Shown in pieces: positions 44,029-53,778 of a DNA stretch of 64,000 nt (the first letter of the stretch is position 1; each line of letters begins with the position of its first letter). This DNA comes from Sinimarinibacterium arenosum (GTDB lineage: Bacteria; Pseudomonadota; Gammaproteobacteria; Nevskiales; Nevskiaceae). A program made the translations under genes and the position numbers. The stretch lies in assembly GCF_005047655.1 (NCBI RefSeq), contig NZ_SUKF01000002.1, positions 498,930-562,929 of the forward strand. The letters run 5' to 3'. The notes beneath the pieces were generated by a model. The model was not told the origin of the DNA and made no database searches. It saw nothing but the letters and a program-made list of their open reading frames with translations.

Positions 44029-44487
44029 CGATCGTTTTCCGTGCAGGGGGTCAGCAAATCAGCAGCATTACGGGCAGGCATGGAACCCGTTGCGGGCACC
44101 CTGGAATCAACTGCCGGGCAGTCTCGTTTCGCACGCTATCGCTCCTCCGCGCATATCGCACAATGGACCGCCTTGAGGCGGATCCGGAATGTTCTTCGTC
44201 GCTGTGTCGCGACTGGTACCTCATTGCCGCCGCAGTCTAGGAGCGCGGCAAATCGACCCACACCACACTAACGGGTAGTTTTGATTTTGCTGCGCCGCAG
44301 CGTGAATTTTCGGCTCGGTCAGGCGCGGGCATCGATTGGGCTACACTCTTTGCAGCTCAACCTTGCCGGTGTCCCGGTGCCGCAGAACAGCGGCCCGACA
44401 CTGGTGTCACCCTCACCCTGCGCGTTCCCGCTCTGCTGCGGCATGGTCCTTGCTGCGTTCGTCCGGGGAGCCGGAGACATCGACGTC
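44029..44487. other. 459-bp divergent region between the RND and pyruvate carboxylase genes
   Basis: No gene is supported. It contains motif site C (44263-44278) and must hold promoters for both divergent units. The open frame continuing upstream of the pyruvate carboxylase start is not family-like. Confidence 0.6.
44263..44278 (-). promoter_or_regulatory. Recurrent 16-bp motif, site C
   Basis: On the minus strand CTACCCGTTAGTGTGG matches sites A and B at 12 of 16 positions. It lies 235 bp before the RND gene and 210 bp before the divergent pyruvate carboxylase gene. Confidence 0.4.
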
Positions 44488-47400
44488 ATGCGGAAAATTC
44501 GCAAGCTGCTGGTAGCCAACCGTTCCGAGATCGCGATCCGCGTCATGCGCGCGGCGGCCGAAATGGGCATTCGTACCGTCGCGATCTACGCCAACGAAGA
44601 TCGTTTCGCGCTGCATCGATTCAAGGCTGACGAAAGCTATCGCGTCGGCGAAGGCAAGCAGCCGATCGCCGCATATCTGGATATTGAGGACATCCTGCGC
44701 ATCGCGCGCGAAGCGGGCGTTGATGCGATCCATCCGGGATACGGCTTCCTTTCTGAAAATCCGGACTTCGCCGAGGCCTGCGCCGCTGCCGGCATCCAGT
44801 TCATCGGCCCGAAGCCCGAGGTCATGCGCACGCTGGGCAACAAGGTCGCTGCACGCGAGGTGGCGATCAAAGCCGGTGTTCCGGTGATGCCGGCGACCGG
44901 CCCGCTGCCGCGCGACCTGGACTCGATCAAGGCGCTCGCTGCTCAGGTTGGCTATCCGCTGATGCTCAAGGCCAGCTGGGGTGGCGGCGGCCGCGGCATG
45001 CGCGTGATCGAATCCGAGGCCGATCTGGACAGCCAGGTCGACGTTGCCCGGCGCGAAGCCGCTTCGGCGTTCGGCAACGACGAGGTCTATCTGGAAAAGC
45101 TGGTGCGCAGCGCACGTCATGTCGAAGTGCAGATCTTCGGTGACACCCACGGCAACGTTGTGCATCTGTTCGAACGCGACTGTTCGGTACAGCGGCGCAA
45201 CCAGAAGGTGGTTGAACGCGCACCTGCGCCGTACCTGAGCGCCGAGACCCGCACCGAACTGTGCGATGCCGCCCTGAAGCTCGCGCGCGCGGTCAACTAC
45301 ACACACGCCGGCACCATCGAGTTCCTGATGGATGCCGACACCGGCGCGTTCTACTTCATCGAGGTCAACCCGCGCATCCAGGTCGAGCACACGGTGACCG
45401 AGCAGATCACCGGCATCGATATCGTCAAAGGTCAGATCCGCGTCACCGAAGGTGCGCGCGTCGGTTCAATCGAATGCGGCATACCGCAGCAGTCCGATAT
45501 CCGCATGAACGGCTTCGCGCTGCAGTGCCGCGTGACCACTGAAGACCCGGAGAACAACTTCACGCCGGACTACGGCCGCCTCGGCGTCTACCGCAGTGCC
45601 GCCGGCTTTGGCGTGCGCCTCGACGCCGGCACCGCGTATTCCGGCGCGGTGATCACACCGTATTACGACTCGCTGCTGGTCAAGGTCACCACCTGGGGCG
45701 CCACCAGCAATGATGCGATCGCACGCATGGATCGTGCGCTGCGCGAGTTTCGTATCCGCGGACTGTCGAGCAATCTGCAGTTCCTTGAAAACGTCATCAA
45801 TCATCCGGTGTTCCGCTCGGGCGAATGCATCACCCGCTTCATCGACACCACGCCGGAGCTGTTCAAGTTCAGCAAGCGCCGCGATCGTGCGACGCGACTG
45901 CTGCGCTTCATCGGCGAGGTCGTGGTCAACGGCAATCCGGAAATGAAGGGCCGCGTCGCTCCTGCGCTGCCGCTGGCAGAGCCGATCACGCCGACGTTCG
46001 ATTTGACCACCGAAATTCCCGCCGGCACCCGCGATCGACTGAAGACGCTGGGGCCGGATGGTTTCTCGGCGTGGATGCTGAAACAGCCGCAGGTGCTGCT
46101 GACGGATACCACGATGCGCGACGCACACCAGTCGCTGTTCGCCACGCGCATGCGCACGCAGGACATGCTCGAGATCGCGCCGTACTACGCGCGCATGCTG
46201 CCGCAGCTGTTCTCGCTCGAGTGCTGGGGCGGCGCCACCTTTGACGTCGCCATGCGCTTCCTCAAGGAAGATCCGTGGGAACGTCTGGCACAGCTGCGCG
46301 AAGCAGTGCCGAACATCCTGTTCCAGATGCTGCTGCGCGCGTCCAACGCGGTGGGCTACACCAACTATCCGGACAATGTCGTGCGCTACTTCGTGCAGCA
46401 GGCCGCGAAAGGCGGCGTCGACGTATTCCGCGTGTTCGACTCGCTGAACTGGGTCGAGAACATGCGCGTGGCGATCGACGCCGTGCGCGAATCCAACATG
46501 CTGTGCGAAGCGGCGATCTGCTACACCGGCGACCTGTTCGACGACCGCCGCCCCAAGTACAGCCTCAAGTACTACGTCGACATGGCGAGGGCGCTCGAGA
46601 AAGCCGGCGCCAACGTCATCGGCATCAAGGACATGGCCGGCGTCTGTCGCCCTCGCGCCGCCAATGCTCTGGTCACGGCGCTGAAGCAGGAAGTCGGCCT
46701 GCCGATCCACTTCCACACGCATGACACCAGCGGCATCGCCGCCGCGAGCGTGCTGGCGGCGATCGAAGCCGGTGTCGACGCCGTCGACGGCGCGTTTGAC
46801 TCGATGTCCGGTCTGACCTCGCAGCCCAACCTGGGCGCGATTGCCAGCTCGCTGCACGGCGGCCAGCGCGATCCCGGCGTGTCATTCGAGCACATGCAGG
46901 CGATCTCGCATTACTGGGAAGGCGTCCGCCGCTACTACCAGCCGTTCGAAGCCGACATCCGTTCAGGCACCTCGGATGTCTACCGTCACGAGATGCCCGG
47001 CGGGCAGTACACCAATCTGCGCGAACAGGCCCGCGCGCTGGGGCTGGAATCGCGCTGGCCGGAAGTGTCGAAAGCGTATGCCGCGGTCAATCAGTTGTTC
47101 GGCGACATCGTCAAGGTCACGCCGACCTCCAAGGTCGTCGGTGACATGGCGCTGTTCATGGTTGCCAACGATCTGGACGCCGACGATGTCACCGATCCGG
47201 AACGCGAAATCGCCTTCCCTGAATCGGTGATCTCGCTGTTCAAGGGCGAACTGGGCTTTCCTCCGGATGGCTTCCCGCCCGAATTGCAGGCCAAGGTGCT
47301 CAAGGGTGCGGCGCCGCTGAGCGGACGCCCCGGCGCCTCATTGCCACCCACCGATCTCGAACAGACCCGCAAGGCTGTCGAGGAAACGATCGGGCGCAAG

Positions 47401-47937
47401 CTCAGCGATACCGATCTGGCGTCGAGCCTGATGTACCCCAAGGTGTTTCGCGACTATGCCGAGCACCGCAGCCATTTCGGCGACGTTTCGGTGCTGCCGA
47501 CGCCGGTGTTCTTCTACGGCCTGCAGAAGGATCAGGAGATTTCTGCCGACCTCGAGCCAGGCAAGACGCTGCTGATCCGTCTGCAGGGCCAGACCGAGGT
47601 GATGGAAGACGGCAACGTCAAGCTGTTCTTCGAACTCAATGGCCAACCGCGGGTGGTGCGTGTGGCCAAGGCCGGCGCCGCAGCCAAGGCGGAAAACGCC
47701 AAGGCCGAGCATGGCAATCCCAGTCACGTGGGCGCGCCGATGCCGGGCGCGGTCTCCGCCGTTGCGGTCAAACCCGGACAGAAGGTCAGAAAGGGAGACC
47801 CGCTGGTGGCGATCGAAGCGATGAAGATGGAGACGCAGATTCGCGCCGAAGCCAACGCCACCATCAAGCAGGTACTGGTGAAACGCGGCGAGACGGTGAA
47901 TGCGCACGACCTGCTGCTGATCATCGAGCGCAGCTGA
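44488..47937 (+). CDS. pyc: Pyruvate carboxylase
   Basis: The 1149-residue single-chain enzyme makes oxaloacetate from pyruvate and bicarbonate with ATP and biotin. All domains are present: biotin carboxylase (about 1-455; KASWGGGGRGMRV, FIEVNPRIQVEHTVTEQITG), the carboxyltransferase TIM barrel (about 530-810; LLTDTTMRDAHQSLFATRMR, FRVFDSLNWVENM, PIHFHTHDTSG), the allosteric/PC-tetramerisation region, and the biotinyl domain ending with AMKME (Lys1113). The start at 44488 aligns with MRKIRKLLVANRSEIAIR; the upstream 69 codons of the frame are not conserved. It replenishes oxaloacetate when acetyl-CoA from hydrophobic substrates dominates. A terminator follows the stop. Confidence 0.97.
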   Translation: MRKIRKLLVANRSEIAIRVMRAAAEMGIRTVAIYANEDRFALHRFKADESYRVGEGKQPIAAYLDIEDILRIAREAGVDAIHPGYGFLSENPDFAEACAAAGIQFIGPKPEVMRTLGNKVAAREVAIKAGVPVMPATGPLPRDLDSIKALAAQVGYPLMLKASWGGGGRGMRVIESEADLDSQVDVARREAASAFGNDEVYLEKLVRSARHVEVQIFGDTHGNVVHLFERDCSVQRRNQKVVERAPAPYLSAETRTELCDAALKLARAVNYTHAGTIEFLMDADTGAFYFIEVNPRIQVEHTVTEQITGIDIVKGQIRVTEGARVGSIECGIPQQSDIRMNGFALQCRVTTEDPENNFTPDYGRLGVYRSAAGFGVRLDAGTAYSGAVITPYYDSLLVKVTTWGATSNDAIARMDRALREFRIRGLSSNLQFLENVINHPVFRSGECITRFIDTTPELFKFSKRRDRATRLLRFIGEVVVNGNPEMKGRVAPALPLAEPITPTFDLTTEIPAGTRDRLKTLGPDGFSAWMLKQPQVLLTDTTMRDAHQSLFATRMRTQDMLEIAPYYARMLPQLFSLECWGGATFDVAMRFLKEDPWERLAQLREAVPNILFQMLLRASNAVGYTNYPDNVVRYFVQQAAKGGVDVFRVFDSLNWVENMRVAIDAVRESNMLCEAAICYTGDLFDDRRPKYSLKYYVDMARALEKAGANVIGIKDMAGVCRPRAANALVTALKQEVGLPIHFHTHDTSGIAAASVLAAIEAGVDAVDGAFDSMSGLTSQPNLGAIASSLHGGQRDPGVSFEHMQAISHYWEGVRRYYQPFEADIRSGTSDVYRHEMPGGQYTNLREQARALGLESRWPEVSKAYAAVNQLFGDIVKVTPTSKVVGDMALFMVANDLDADDVTDPEREIAFPESVISLFKGELGFPPDGFPPELQAKVLKGAAPLSGRPGASLPPTDLEQTRKAVEETIGRKLSDTDLASSLMYPKVFRDYAEHRSHFGDVSVLPTPVFFYGLQKDQEISADLEPGKTLLIRLQGQTEVMEDGNVKLFFELNGQPRVVRVAKAGAAAKAENAKAEHGNPSHVGAPMPGAVSAVAVKPGQKVRKGDPLVAIEAMKMETQIRAEANATIKQVLVKRGETVNAHDLLLIIERS

Positions 47938-47967
47938 GCCGCTGCACGCGGCAACCGTGCTAACGGA

Positions 47968-47992
47968 AACGCCCGGCACAAGGCCGGGCGTT
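47968..47992. terminator. Terminator between pyruvate carboxylase and a small membrane protein gene
   Basis: AACGCCCGGC (47968-47977) pairs with GCCGGGCGTT (47983-47992), loop ACAAG, 31 bp after the carboxylase stop and before the convergent gene. There is only a short T tract; it probably serves both convergent genes. Confidence 0.8.
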
Positions 47993-48027
47993 GGTCAAAT
48001 CACGTTTTGCTTGGCTGGTCGGCCGGA

Positions 48028-48408
48028 CTAGCTCAGCTGCGCCACACTGGCCCGTGCAATCGAGGCATCGTTTGCGCAGAACGAATAATCGACCGCCATC
48101 GGTTCGTCAGCCAGCGTCGAAACACAGCGATCGAACTGCTTGCACCGACTGCACTCGCGAGCAACGGTATGCAGTTCAGCCGAGCTCAGGCCCAAGACAT
48201 AACTGTCAAGCTCGACGCCGCGACGCCGCAGCATTTCGCCCAAGGGCAGACGCTGGATCTCGCGGCTGACTTCGAGACGCTCGCTGAAGCCCACCAGGTT
48301 GATGCCATACAGAGCTCCTGAGCGCATATAACGCCACTGCAGCACCGCCATCCCCAGCGCCGCTGCCACCATCACCCACCCGAGCTGCTGTGCCGATTCA
48401 ATCACCAT
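48028..48408 (-). CDS. DUF6455-like small membrane protein with Cys motif (paralogue 1)
   Basis: The 126-residue protein has an N-terminal membrane segment (GWVMVAAALGMAVLQW) and a C-terminal cysteine motif C-x2-C-x5-C-x15-C within ARECSRCKQFDRC and YSFCAND. The same exact spacing occurs in the next gene, so they are paralogues. This looks like DUF6455, a family of small proteins of unknown function; the motif could bind Zn or an Fe-S centre. The start at 48408 is nine bases after AGGAAA; GTG codons three and nine bases upstream are alternatives. Confidence 0.75.
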   Translation of the reverse strand: MVIESAQQLGWVMVAAALGMAVLQWRYMRSGALYGINLVGFSERLEVSREIQRLPLGEMLRRRGVELDSYVLGLSSAELHTVARECSRCKQFDRCVSTLADEPMAVDYSFCANDASIARASVAQLS

Positions 48409-48508
48409 CACATTCACTTTCCTGAAATGTCAGTCAAAAGCCTAAAGATCCGTCCGGATCGCTGGCGTCCATTTCAGCGCCGACGGTCCGGCTCGGCCCT
48501 GACCCAGA

Positions 48509-48913
48509 TCAACGCGCCGAGGCGCTCGAATCAGTGCCCTTGTTGATCGCGATCACTCGATCAAACGCCGAGGCGTTCGGGCAGAAGCTTAAATCCGTGG
48601 TTTCGAGATGCCCTCGCAATACCGCTTCGCAACGCGACTGCGAGGTGCAGCTGTGGCAATTGCGCACTGCGGACTCCAGCTCGTTCACCGCAAGGTGCCT
48701 GCCAAAATCAGCTTCCCGAATATTGCGGAACTTCAGCATCCGCCCCAGACGGACGCCCGCAGCCTGACCCAGCGCACGCGTGCGCTGCACATGCTGTCGT
48801 GACCACTGCAGGGCAGACGGAACCAGATCTTGAGTCATCGCCAGCATCGCCATGACCACGGAAAATCCGAGCACGCCAAAGACGACCAGCTCGGTGGAAT
48901 CGGATGCAATCAT
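48509..48913 (-). CDS. DUF6455-like small membrane protein with Cys motif (paralogue 2)
   Basis: The 134-residue protein resembles its downstream neighbour: an N-terminal membrane helix (VVFGVLGFSVVMAMLAM), a basic middle, and C-x2-C-x5-C-x15-C in RNCHSCTSQSRCEAVL and LSFCPNASAF. The FCPNA signature is typical of DUF6455. GGAG is six bases before the ATG at 48913. The two genes are 100 bp apart and co-oriented. Function is unknown; a redox or metal-dependent signalling role is only a guess from the cysteines. Confidence 0.78.
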   Translation of the reverse strand: MIASDSTELVVFGVLGFSVVMAMLAMTQDLVPSALQWSRQHVQRTRALGQAAGVRLGRMLKFRNIREADFGRHLAVNELESAVRNCHSCTSQSRCEAVLRGHLETTDLSFCPNASAFDRVIAINKGTDSSASAR

Positions 48914-49069
48914 CGTTCGCTCCTTCTTCAGGCAGGTCCCGAACGTCATCCGTACAAGGCGCCGACTCGTCCGGGCGCGACGTCATTTGAAGCCGCTTGG
49001 CCTGTTCCCGCCATTGACCCAGGTCATCGAATCGGCCGCCTGCCGCGGGCACGGTGCCGCCCTGATGCG

Positions 49070-49939
49070 TCAGCGCAGCTGAAATTCGATGGGCTGATCG
49101 ATGGCGAATTCGAGCTGCCCGACCAGATACTGCTCGGGCAGCGGAGGAAACCGGCCGATGCGCAACACGACGTCGCGCGCCTCCTCGTCCAGCAACGGAT
49201 ACCCCGTGCTTCTGAGCAAGTGCGCGCCCAGCAGCTGGCCGTCGCGGCTCAGATGGATGCGCACCACCGCCTTGCCCTGCTGGCGTTCGCCGTAGGCCTT
49301 CCGCGGATAGCGCCGCTGGTCACCGATCAAACGCTTGACCTTCCACAGATAGGCCCAGGGGACTTCCGTCGGCTGCCCCTGTCCGGATTCCGCCATCGCA
49401 GGCGCGCCGAGCCCGCGCGGCGCCGCGGCGCTCTGCGCAGACAGATCCGGAGTCGCTTGCGTAGGTGCGGCATCGCTGGCCGTCACGGCGGCAGGCTCGG
49501 TCGGACGGTCCGGCGTCGGTTGCTCCGCAACGGGGGCTTTGCGCCGCGCGGCGTGCTCCGCCGGCACGTCAATCGCCTGCATTGCGGATTCGGCTGAAGC
49601 CGTTTCAACCGCCGGACTCGGCGGTGGCGGCTTCTGCGTCTGCGGCGGGGGCACAGCCGCAGAGGGCGTTGGCTCACCTGCAGAGAGCTGTGCTGGCGCC
49701 GGTCCGGGCATGCTGACCATGACAAAGGTCGGCGGCTGCGGCACCCGCAAGGCTGGCGGAGCAAATCCGACCAGCAGCACCAGAAGCAGCACCAGATGCA
49801 CCAGAACGGACCAGATCCCCGCCCGCCGCCGCGGCCGCTGGGCGGGAGGCTGACGTCGCTCCGGTGCCAGCGGCGCCGGCGGCAACGTCACGCCCCCGCA
49901 GTCGAGCACCGGAAATTTAGTCCAGGAGTCTGGATGCAT
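49070..49939 (-). CDS. TonB-family energy transducer
   Basis: The 289-residue protein has the TonB layout: a short cytoplasmic start, one membrane helix (WSVLVHLVLLLVLLVGF, about 43-59), a long Pro/Ala-rich periplasmic linker (about 65-195), and a C-terminal domain with the features RRYPRKAYGERQQGKAVV, SRDGQLLGAHLLRSTG and YPLLDEEARDVV. It couples the proton-motive force to outer-membrane receptors. No exbB/exbD or receptor gene is in the window, so this is an orphan or secondary TonB. Its start (49939) is weakly supported. Confidence 0.85.
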   Translation of the reverse strand: MHPDSWTKFPVLDCGGVTLPPAPLAPERRQPPAQRPRRRAGIWSVLVHLVLLLVLLVGFAPPALRVPQPPTFVMVSMPGPAPAQLSAGEPTPSAAVPPPQTQKPPPPSPAVETASAESAMQAIDVPAEHAARRKAPVAEQPTPDRPTEPAAVTASDAAPTQATPDLSAQSAAAPRGLGAPAMAESGQGQPTEVPWAYLWKVKRLIGDQRRYPRKAYGERQQGKAVVRIHLSRDGQLLGAHLLRSTGYPLLDEEARDVVLRIGRFPPLPEQYLVGQLEFAIDQPIEFQLR

Positions 49940-50119
49940 CGCTGAGGCCACGTCTACGCATGCCAAACCTACAGCGCAAAACGTGCCAGCTGCACCACTG
50001 TCACCGCATCAGACAGCGACTCAGTGCGATGGGTGTGCCTGCTGCTGCAGGCTCAGCGTCACCGTGCTCGCGATCCGGTGAGCCGATTCGCCAAGGGCCG
50101 GTACGGCTCAGCGCACGGA

Positions 50120-50908
50120 TCAGGAGTGGTTGGCGCCGTCGCTTCCGCGCCAGCCGACTGCGGCCATCTTGCGCCGCATGTAGGCCAGCTGCGTCATCAG
50201 CGGCAGATTCTTCGGGCAGACGTCGTCACAGGCCAGTAGCGTCATGCAGCCGAAGATGCCGTCGTCGTCGCCGATCACCTCGTAGTAGTCGGCATCATCG
50301 CGCTGATCGCGCGGATCGAGCCGGAAGCGTGCCAGCTTGTTGACCGCGACCGCACCGACGAAATCCTCGCGCATGCGCGCGGTGCCGCAGGCGGCGACAC
50401 AGCAGCCGCATTCGATACAGCGATCCAGTTCGTAAATCGCCTCTGCCAGTTCGGGCTCCATGCGGGCCTCGGCGCGGTCGAGATCGACCTCGACGTCGTG
50501 ACTGTGCAGCCATGACTCGACACGTTCCGACATCGCCCGCATCCACTTGCCGGTATCCACCGACAGATCACCGATCAGCGCGAAGCCCGGCAACGGCGCC
50601 AGCGCGATCGTCTCCGGCAACTGCGTGGTCAGCGTGCGACAGGCCAGGCCGGGACGGCCGTTGATCACCATCGCGCAGCTGCCACAGATGCCGGCACGGC
50701 AGACGAAATCGAACTGCAGCGAAGGATCCTGGGTTTCGCGGATCTCGCCCAGCGCAATGAACAGCGTCATGCCCACCGCCTCGTCCAGCTCATAGGTCTG
50801 CAGGCGCGGCAGCTGTTCCGGCACGGCCGGGTTGTAACGCAGGACCGTGATGCGCAGACGCCGTGGCGTCTGATTTTCAGCAGGCAGGGCCACGGGACTT
50901 TCGATCAT
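50120..50908 (-). CDS. frdB: Fumarate reductase/succinate dehydrogenase iron-sulfur subunit (Wolinella-type FrdB)
   Basis: The 262-residue subunit carries three Fe-S clusters: [2Fe-2S] at Cys70, Cys75, Cys78, Cys90 ([14 protein letters not shown]); [4Fe-4S] and [3Fe-4S] from [13 protein letters not shown] (Cys164, 167, 170, 174) and the later [16 protein letters not shown]. It transfers electrons between the flavoprotein and the membrane haem subunit. Its start overlaps the frdA stop (ATGA), so translation is coupled. Sequence and gene order (C-A-B) match the Wolinella succinogenes enzyme rather than the E. coli sdhCDAB type. It is the last gene of the operon. Confidence 0.95.
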   Translation of the reverse strand: MIESPVALPAENQTPRRLRITVLRYNPAVPEQLPRLQTYELDEAVGMTLFIALGEIRETQDPSLQFDFVCRAGICGSCAMVINGRPGLACRTLTTQLPETIALAPLPGFALIGDLSVDTGKWMRAMSERVESWLHSHDVEVDLDRAEARMEPELAEAIYELDRCIECGCCVAACGTARMREDFVGAVAVNKLARFRLDPRDQRDDADYYEVIGDDDGIFGCMTLLACDDVCPKNLPLMTQLAYMRRKMAAVGWRGSDGANHS

Positions 50909-52881
50909 GGCAGGGGCTCGTCAATACGTTCATTGGGGCCGCGATATCGCGGCGGCAGCTGCTCGCGAAACGGCAGCAGAGACTGCTGCAGTGCGGCGCG
51001 ATCGCCGCCGCCCGCAGCAGCACGCACGGCGTCGACCTGTGCCTGGCGCACGGCGGTGTCGGGATGCTCGATCTGATTGCGCGCCCCGTAGCCACGCCAG
51101 CCCGGCGGCAGCTCCATGCGCAGGATGTCGATCGGCTCGTAGCTCAGGCTTGGCAGCGTATCGTCGTCATGCGCCCAGGTCGCCAGCGTGCGCTTGAGCC
51201 ACTGCGCATCGTCACGACGCGGGTAATCCGCACGGTAGTGCGCACCGCGGCTCTCGGTCCGCATCAGCGCGCCATAGGCCACGCACTGCGCCAACTTCAG
51301 CATGCGCTGCACCCGGTACGCCACCACCAGCTCCGGATTGGCGCCGGGCGCTGCACTGCGCAGGCCGATGTTGCGACTGCGCCGGATCAGGTCCTGCAGC
51401 TCCTCGACGGCGGCGGCCAGCGGTTCGGCGTCGCGGAAGATGCCGACCTTGGTCGTCATGATGTCCTGCATCCGTACCTTCAACGCCTGGGCATCCTCGC
51501 TGCCACGGCCATCGGTCAGCTGATCCAGACGCGCCTGCTCGCGCGCGCCGAACTCGCGGATCAACGCCGTCGAGAGATTCAGGTCGTGCTGCTCGCAGTA
51601 GTCGGCAACGCTTTCACCGACGATCATGCCGGCGACAACGGTCTCGGCCACCGAGTTGCCACCGAGCCGGTTGAATCCATGCAGATCCCAGCACGCCGAC
51701 TCACCGGCAGCGAACAGGCCCTGCAGGCTGCGGCTCTGGCCGCTGGGCAGGGTGCGGATGCCGCCCATGGTGTAGTGCTGCGCCGGCCGCACCGGAATCC
51801 ACTGTCGAACCGGATCGATGCCGAGGAAGTACTCGCAGATCTCCTTGACCTCGCGCAGGTTGTGCTCGATGTGATGCTTGCCGAGCAGCGTGATATCGAG
51901 CCACAGATGTTCGCCGAAGCGCGAGCGCGCACCTTTGCCGGCGAGGATGTGTTCCTCCATGCGGCGCGATACGACGTCGCGCGATGCCAGCTCCTTCTTT
52001 TCCGGCTCGTAGTCCGGCATGAAGCGATGGCCGTCACCGTCGCGCAACAGACCGCCGTCGCCACGACAGCCTTCGGTGACCAGAATGCCCGCCGGGAAAA
52101 TGCCGGTCGGATGGAACTGCACCGCCTCCATGTTGCCGAGCGCGGCGACCCCGGTATCCAGCGCGATGGCATGGCCGATGCCCTCGTTGATGACCGCGTT
52201 GGTGGTCACGCGGTACAAGCGTCCGGCGCCGCCGCTCGCAACGACCGTCGCCTTGGCCACATACGCAACCAGCTCGCCGGTGATCAGATTGCGCGCGATC
52301 GCGCCGTGGCAGCGGCCCGCATCGTGAATCAGCGACAGCGCCTCCATGCGCTCGTGCACCGGAATGCCACTGGCGATGACCTGATCGCTGACCGCGTACA
52401 GCATCGCGTGGCCGGTACCGTCGGAGACATAGCAGGTGCGCCACTTCTTGGTGCCGCCGAAGTTGCGCTGGGCGATCAGCCCGTGCGCCGCGTCGCGCTC
52501 GGTGATGGTGACGCGTTCGCCGTTGATCACGACCTCGCGATCACCGCCACTGACCCGACTCCACGGCACACCCCAGGCGGCCAGCTCGCGCACGGCTTTC
52601 GGCGCGGTGTGCGTGAACATGCGCACGACGTCCTGATCGGCACCCCAGTCGCTGCCGCGCACCGTATCTTCGAAATGCACATCCTCGTTGTCGCCGAGAC
52701 CCTGGATCACGTTGGCAAGGCTGGCCTGCATGCCGCCCTGGGCCGCCGCCGAATGCGAGCGTTTCGGCGGCACCAGCGACAGGATCACCACCTCCTGCCC
52801 GCGCCGGCGTGCGGCGATGCCGACCCGCAGACCGGCCAGACCGCCGCCGATCACCAGCACATCGGTGTAGATCGTTTTCAT
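50905..52881 (-). CDS. frdA: Fumarate reductase/succinate dehydrogenase flavoprotein (Wolinella-type FrdA)
   Basis: The 658-residue flavoprotein interconverts succinate and fumarate. FAD attachment is at His43 in [16 protein letters not shown], the same number as in W. succinogenes FrdA. Other blocks equal to it are [63 protein letters not shown] and [13 protein letters not shown], and the C-terminal [11 protein letters not shown] and [16 protein letters not shown]. This long, strong resemblance is unusual outside Epsilonproteobacteria and relatives. Start and stop overlap the neighbouring genes by ATGA on both sides, so frdCAB is one tightly coupled operon. Confidence 0.96.
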   Translation of the reverse strand: MKTIYTDVLVIGGGLAGLRVGIAARRRGQEVVILSLVPPKRSHSAAAQGGMQASLANVIQGLGDNEDVHFEDTVRGSDWGADQDVVRMFTHTAPKAVRELAAWGVPWSRVSGGDREVVINGERVTITERDAAHGLIAQRNFGGTKKWRTCYVSDGTGHAMLYAVSDQVIASGIPVHERMEALSLIHDAGRCHGAIARNLITGELVAYVAKATVVASGGAGRLYRVTTNAVINEGIGHAIALDTGVAALGNMEAVQFHPTGIFPAGILVTEGCRGDGGLLRDGDGHRFMPDYEPEKKELASRDVVSRRMEEHILAGKGARSRFGEHLWLDITLLGKHHIEHNLREVKEICEYFLGIDPVRQWIPVRPAQHYTMGGIRTLPSGQSRSLQGLFAAGESACWDLHGFNRLGGNSVAETVVAGMIVGESVADYCEQHDLNLSTALIREFGAREQARLDQLTDGRGSEDAQALKVRMQDIMTTKVGIFRDAEPLAAAVEELQDLIRRSRNIGLRSAAPGANPELVVAYRVQRMLKLAQCVAYGALMRTESRGAHYRADYPRRDDAQWLKRTLATWAHDDDTLPSLSYEPIDILRMELPPGWRGYGARNQIEHPDTAVRQAQVDAVRAAAGGGDRAALQQSLLPFREQLPPRYRGPNERIDEPLP

Positions 52882-53648
52882 GGCGTCACGCTGCGGTATT
52901 GCTCGGGCGTGTAGCGCTCGCCGGCCTGCGCCGCGTGCTCATGTCCGATCTTCATGTAGGCCGCCAATGTGGTCAGGCCCAATGCCAGCAGGAATGCGGT
53001 GACTCCCCACTTGAGCAGCTTGAGCCGTCGGCGGGTCTGCCGCGCAGTGGCGCTGGCAAACCAGCCCCACTTCGCCGCTACCCGAGACAGACCGATGCCG
53101 CCGTGCAGCTCCACGCAGAACAGCATCACCAGATACAGCGGCCACCAGCGCCCGCTCCAGACGCGATCGGACGACGCATAGGGACCGATGTCGCCGGGAT
53201 GCATCAGCATCTGGTACAGGTGAATCGACACCAGGAAGAACAACGCGAATCCGGTGGCGATCTGCACGACCCACAGGCTGGTGTCCTCGTGGCGCATTGC
53301 GGCGCGGTGCGACATGAACAGCCGGTACTGCTGGTAGTTCGCCGGAAACTTGCGCATTGCCAGCGCTGCATGGGCAACAAACAGCAGCAGGATGCCGCCA
53401 ACCAGCGTCGAGACGACTCCGGGGTAGGATCGCCCGAAAAAGAAATAGCCCTCGAACATGCGGGTTACCGCCCACATGAAATCCTTGCTCACCAGAATCG
53501 AGGCGACAAAGAACATGTGCCCCCACATGAACAGCGCCAGCACCACGCCAGTGGCGCTTTGCAGCACATCGAGCTGTGCCGGCATCCGGCTGGAGCGCGG
53601 CCGCACTGCCATCGCAGCGGGCACGGCAAGTTCCGCCTTTCTGTGCAT
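52878..53648 (-). CDS. frdC: Di-haem cytochrome b subunit of quinol:fumarate reductase (FrdC)
   Basis: The 256-residue membrane anchor has five helices and both haem-b ligand pairs: His44, His93, His143 and His182. These numbers coincide with W. succinogenes FrdC, as do Glu66 (menaquinol oxidation) and Glu180 (the E-pathway proton route) in [37 protein letters not shown] and VAAKWGWF are nearly the Wolinella sequence. It anchors FrdA and FrdB and exchanges electrons with the quinone pool, possibly as a menaquinone-type or electroneutral succinate:quinone oxidoreductase. It overlaps frdA by ATGA and is first in the operon. Confidence 0.95.
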   Translation of the reverse strand: MHRKAELAVPAAMAVRPRSSRMPAQLDVLQSATGVVLALFMWGHMFFVASILVSKDFMWAVTRMFEGYFFFGRSYPGVVSTLVGGILLLFVAHAALAMRKFPANYQQYRLFMSHRAAMRHEDTSLWVVQIATGFALFFLVSIHLYQMLMHPGDIGPYASSDRVWSGRWWPLYLVMLFCVELHGGIGLSRVAAKWGWFASATARQTRRRLKLLKWGVTAFLLALGLTTLAAYMKIGHEHAAQAGERYTPEQYRSVTP

Positions 53649-53778
53649 CGTCTACCGTCTCCCCCGCTTATCGGTCGTCGACTGAGTCCACAGCCGGCCG
53701 GCCTACGCCCGCCGCCAGGGCCAAGCCTAACCGGTGCCGCTCACGAACCGAAACTGGGGATACTACGTGTTGTGTCGT

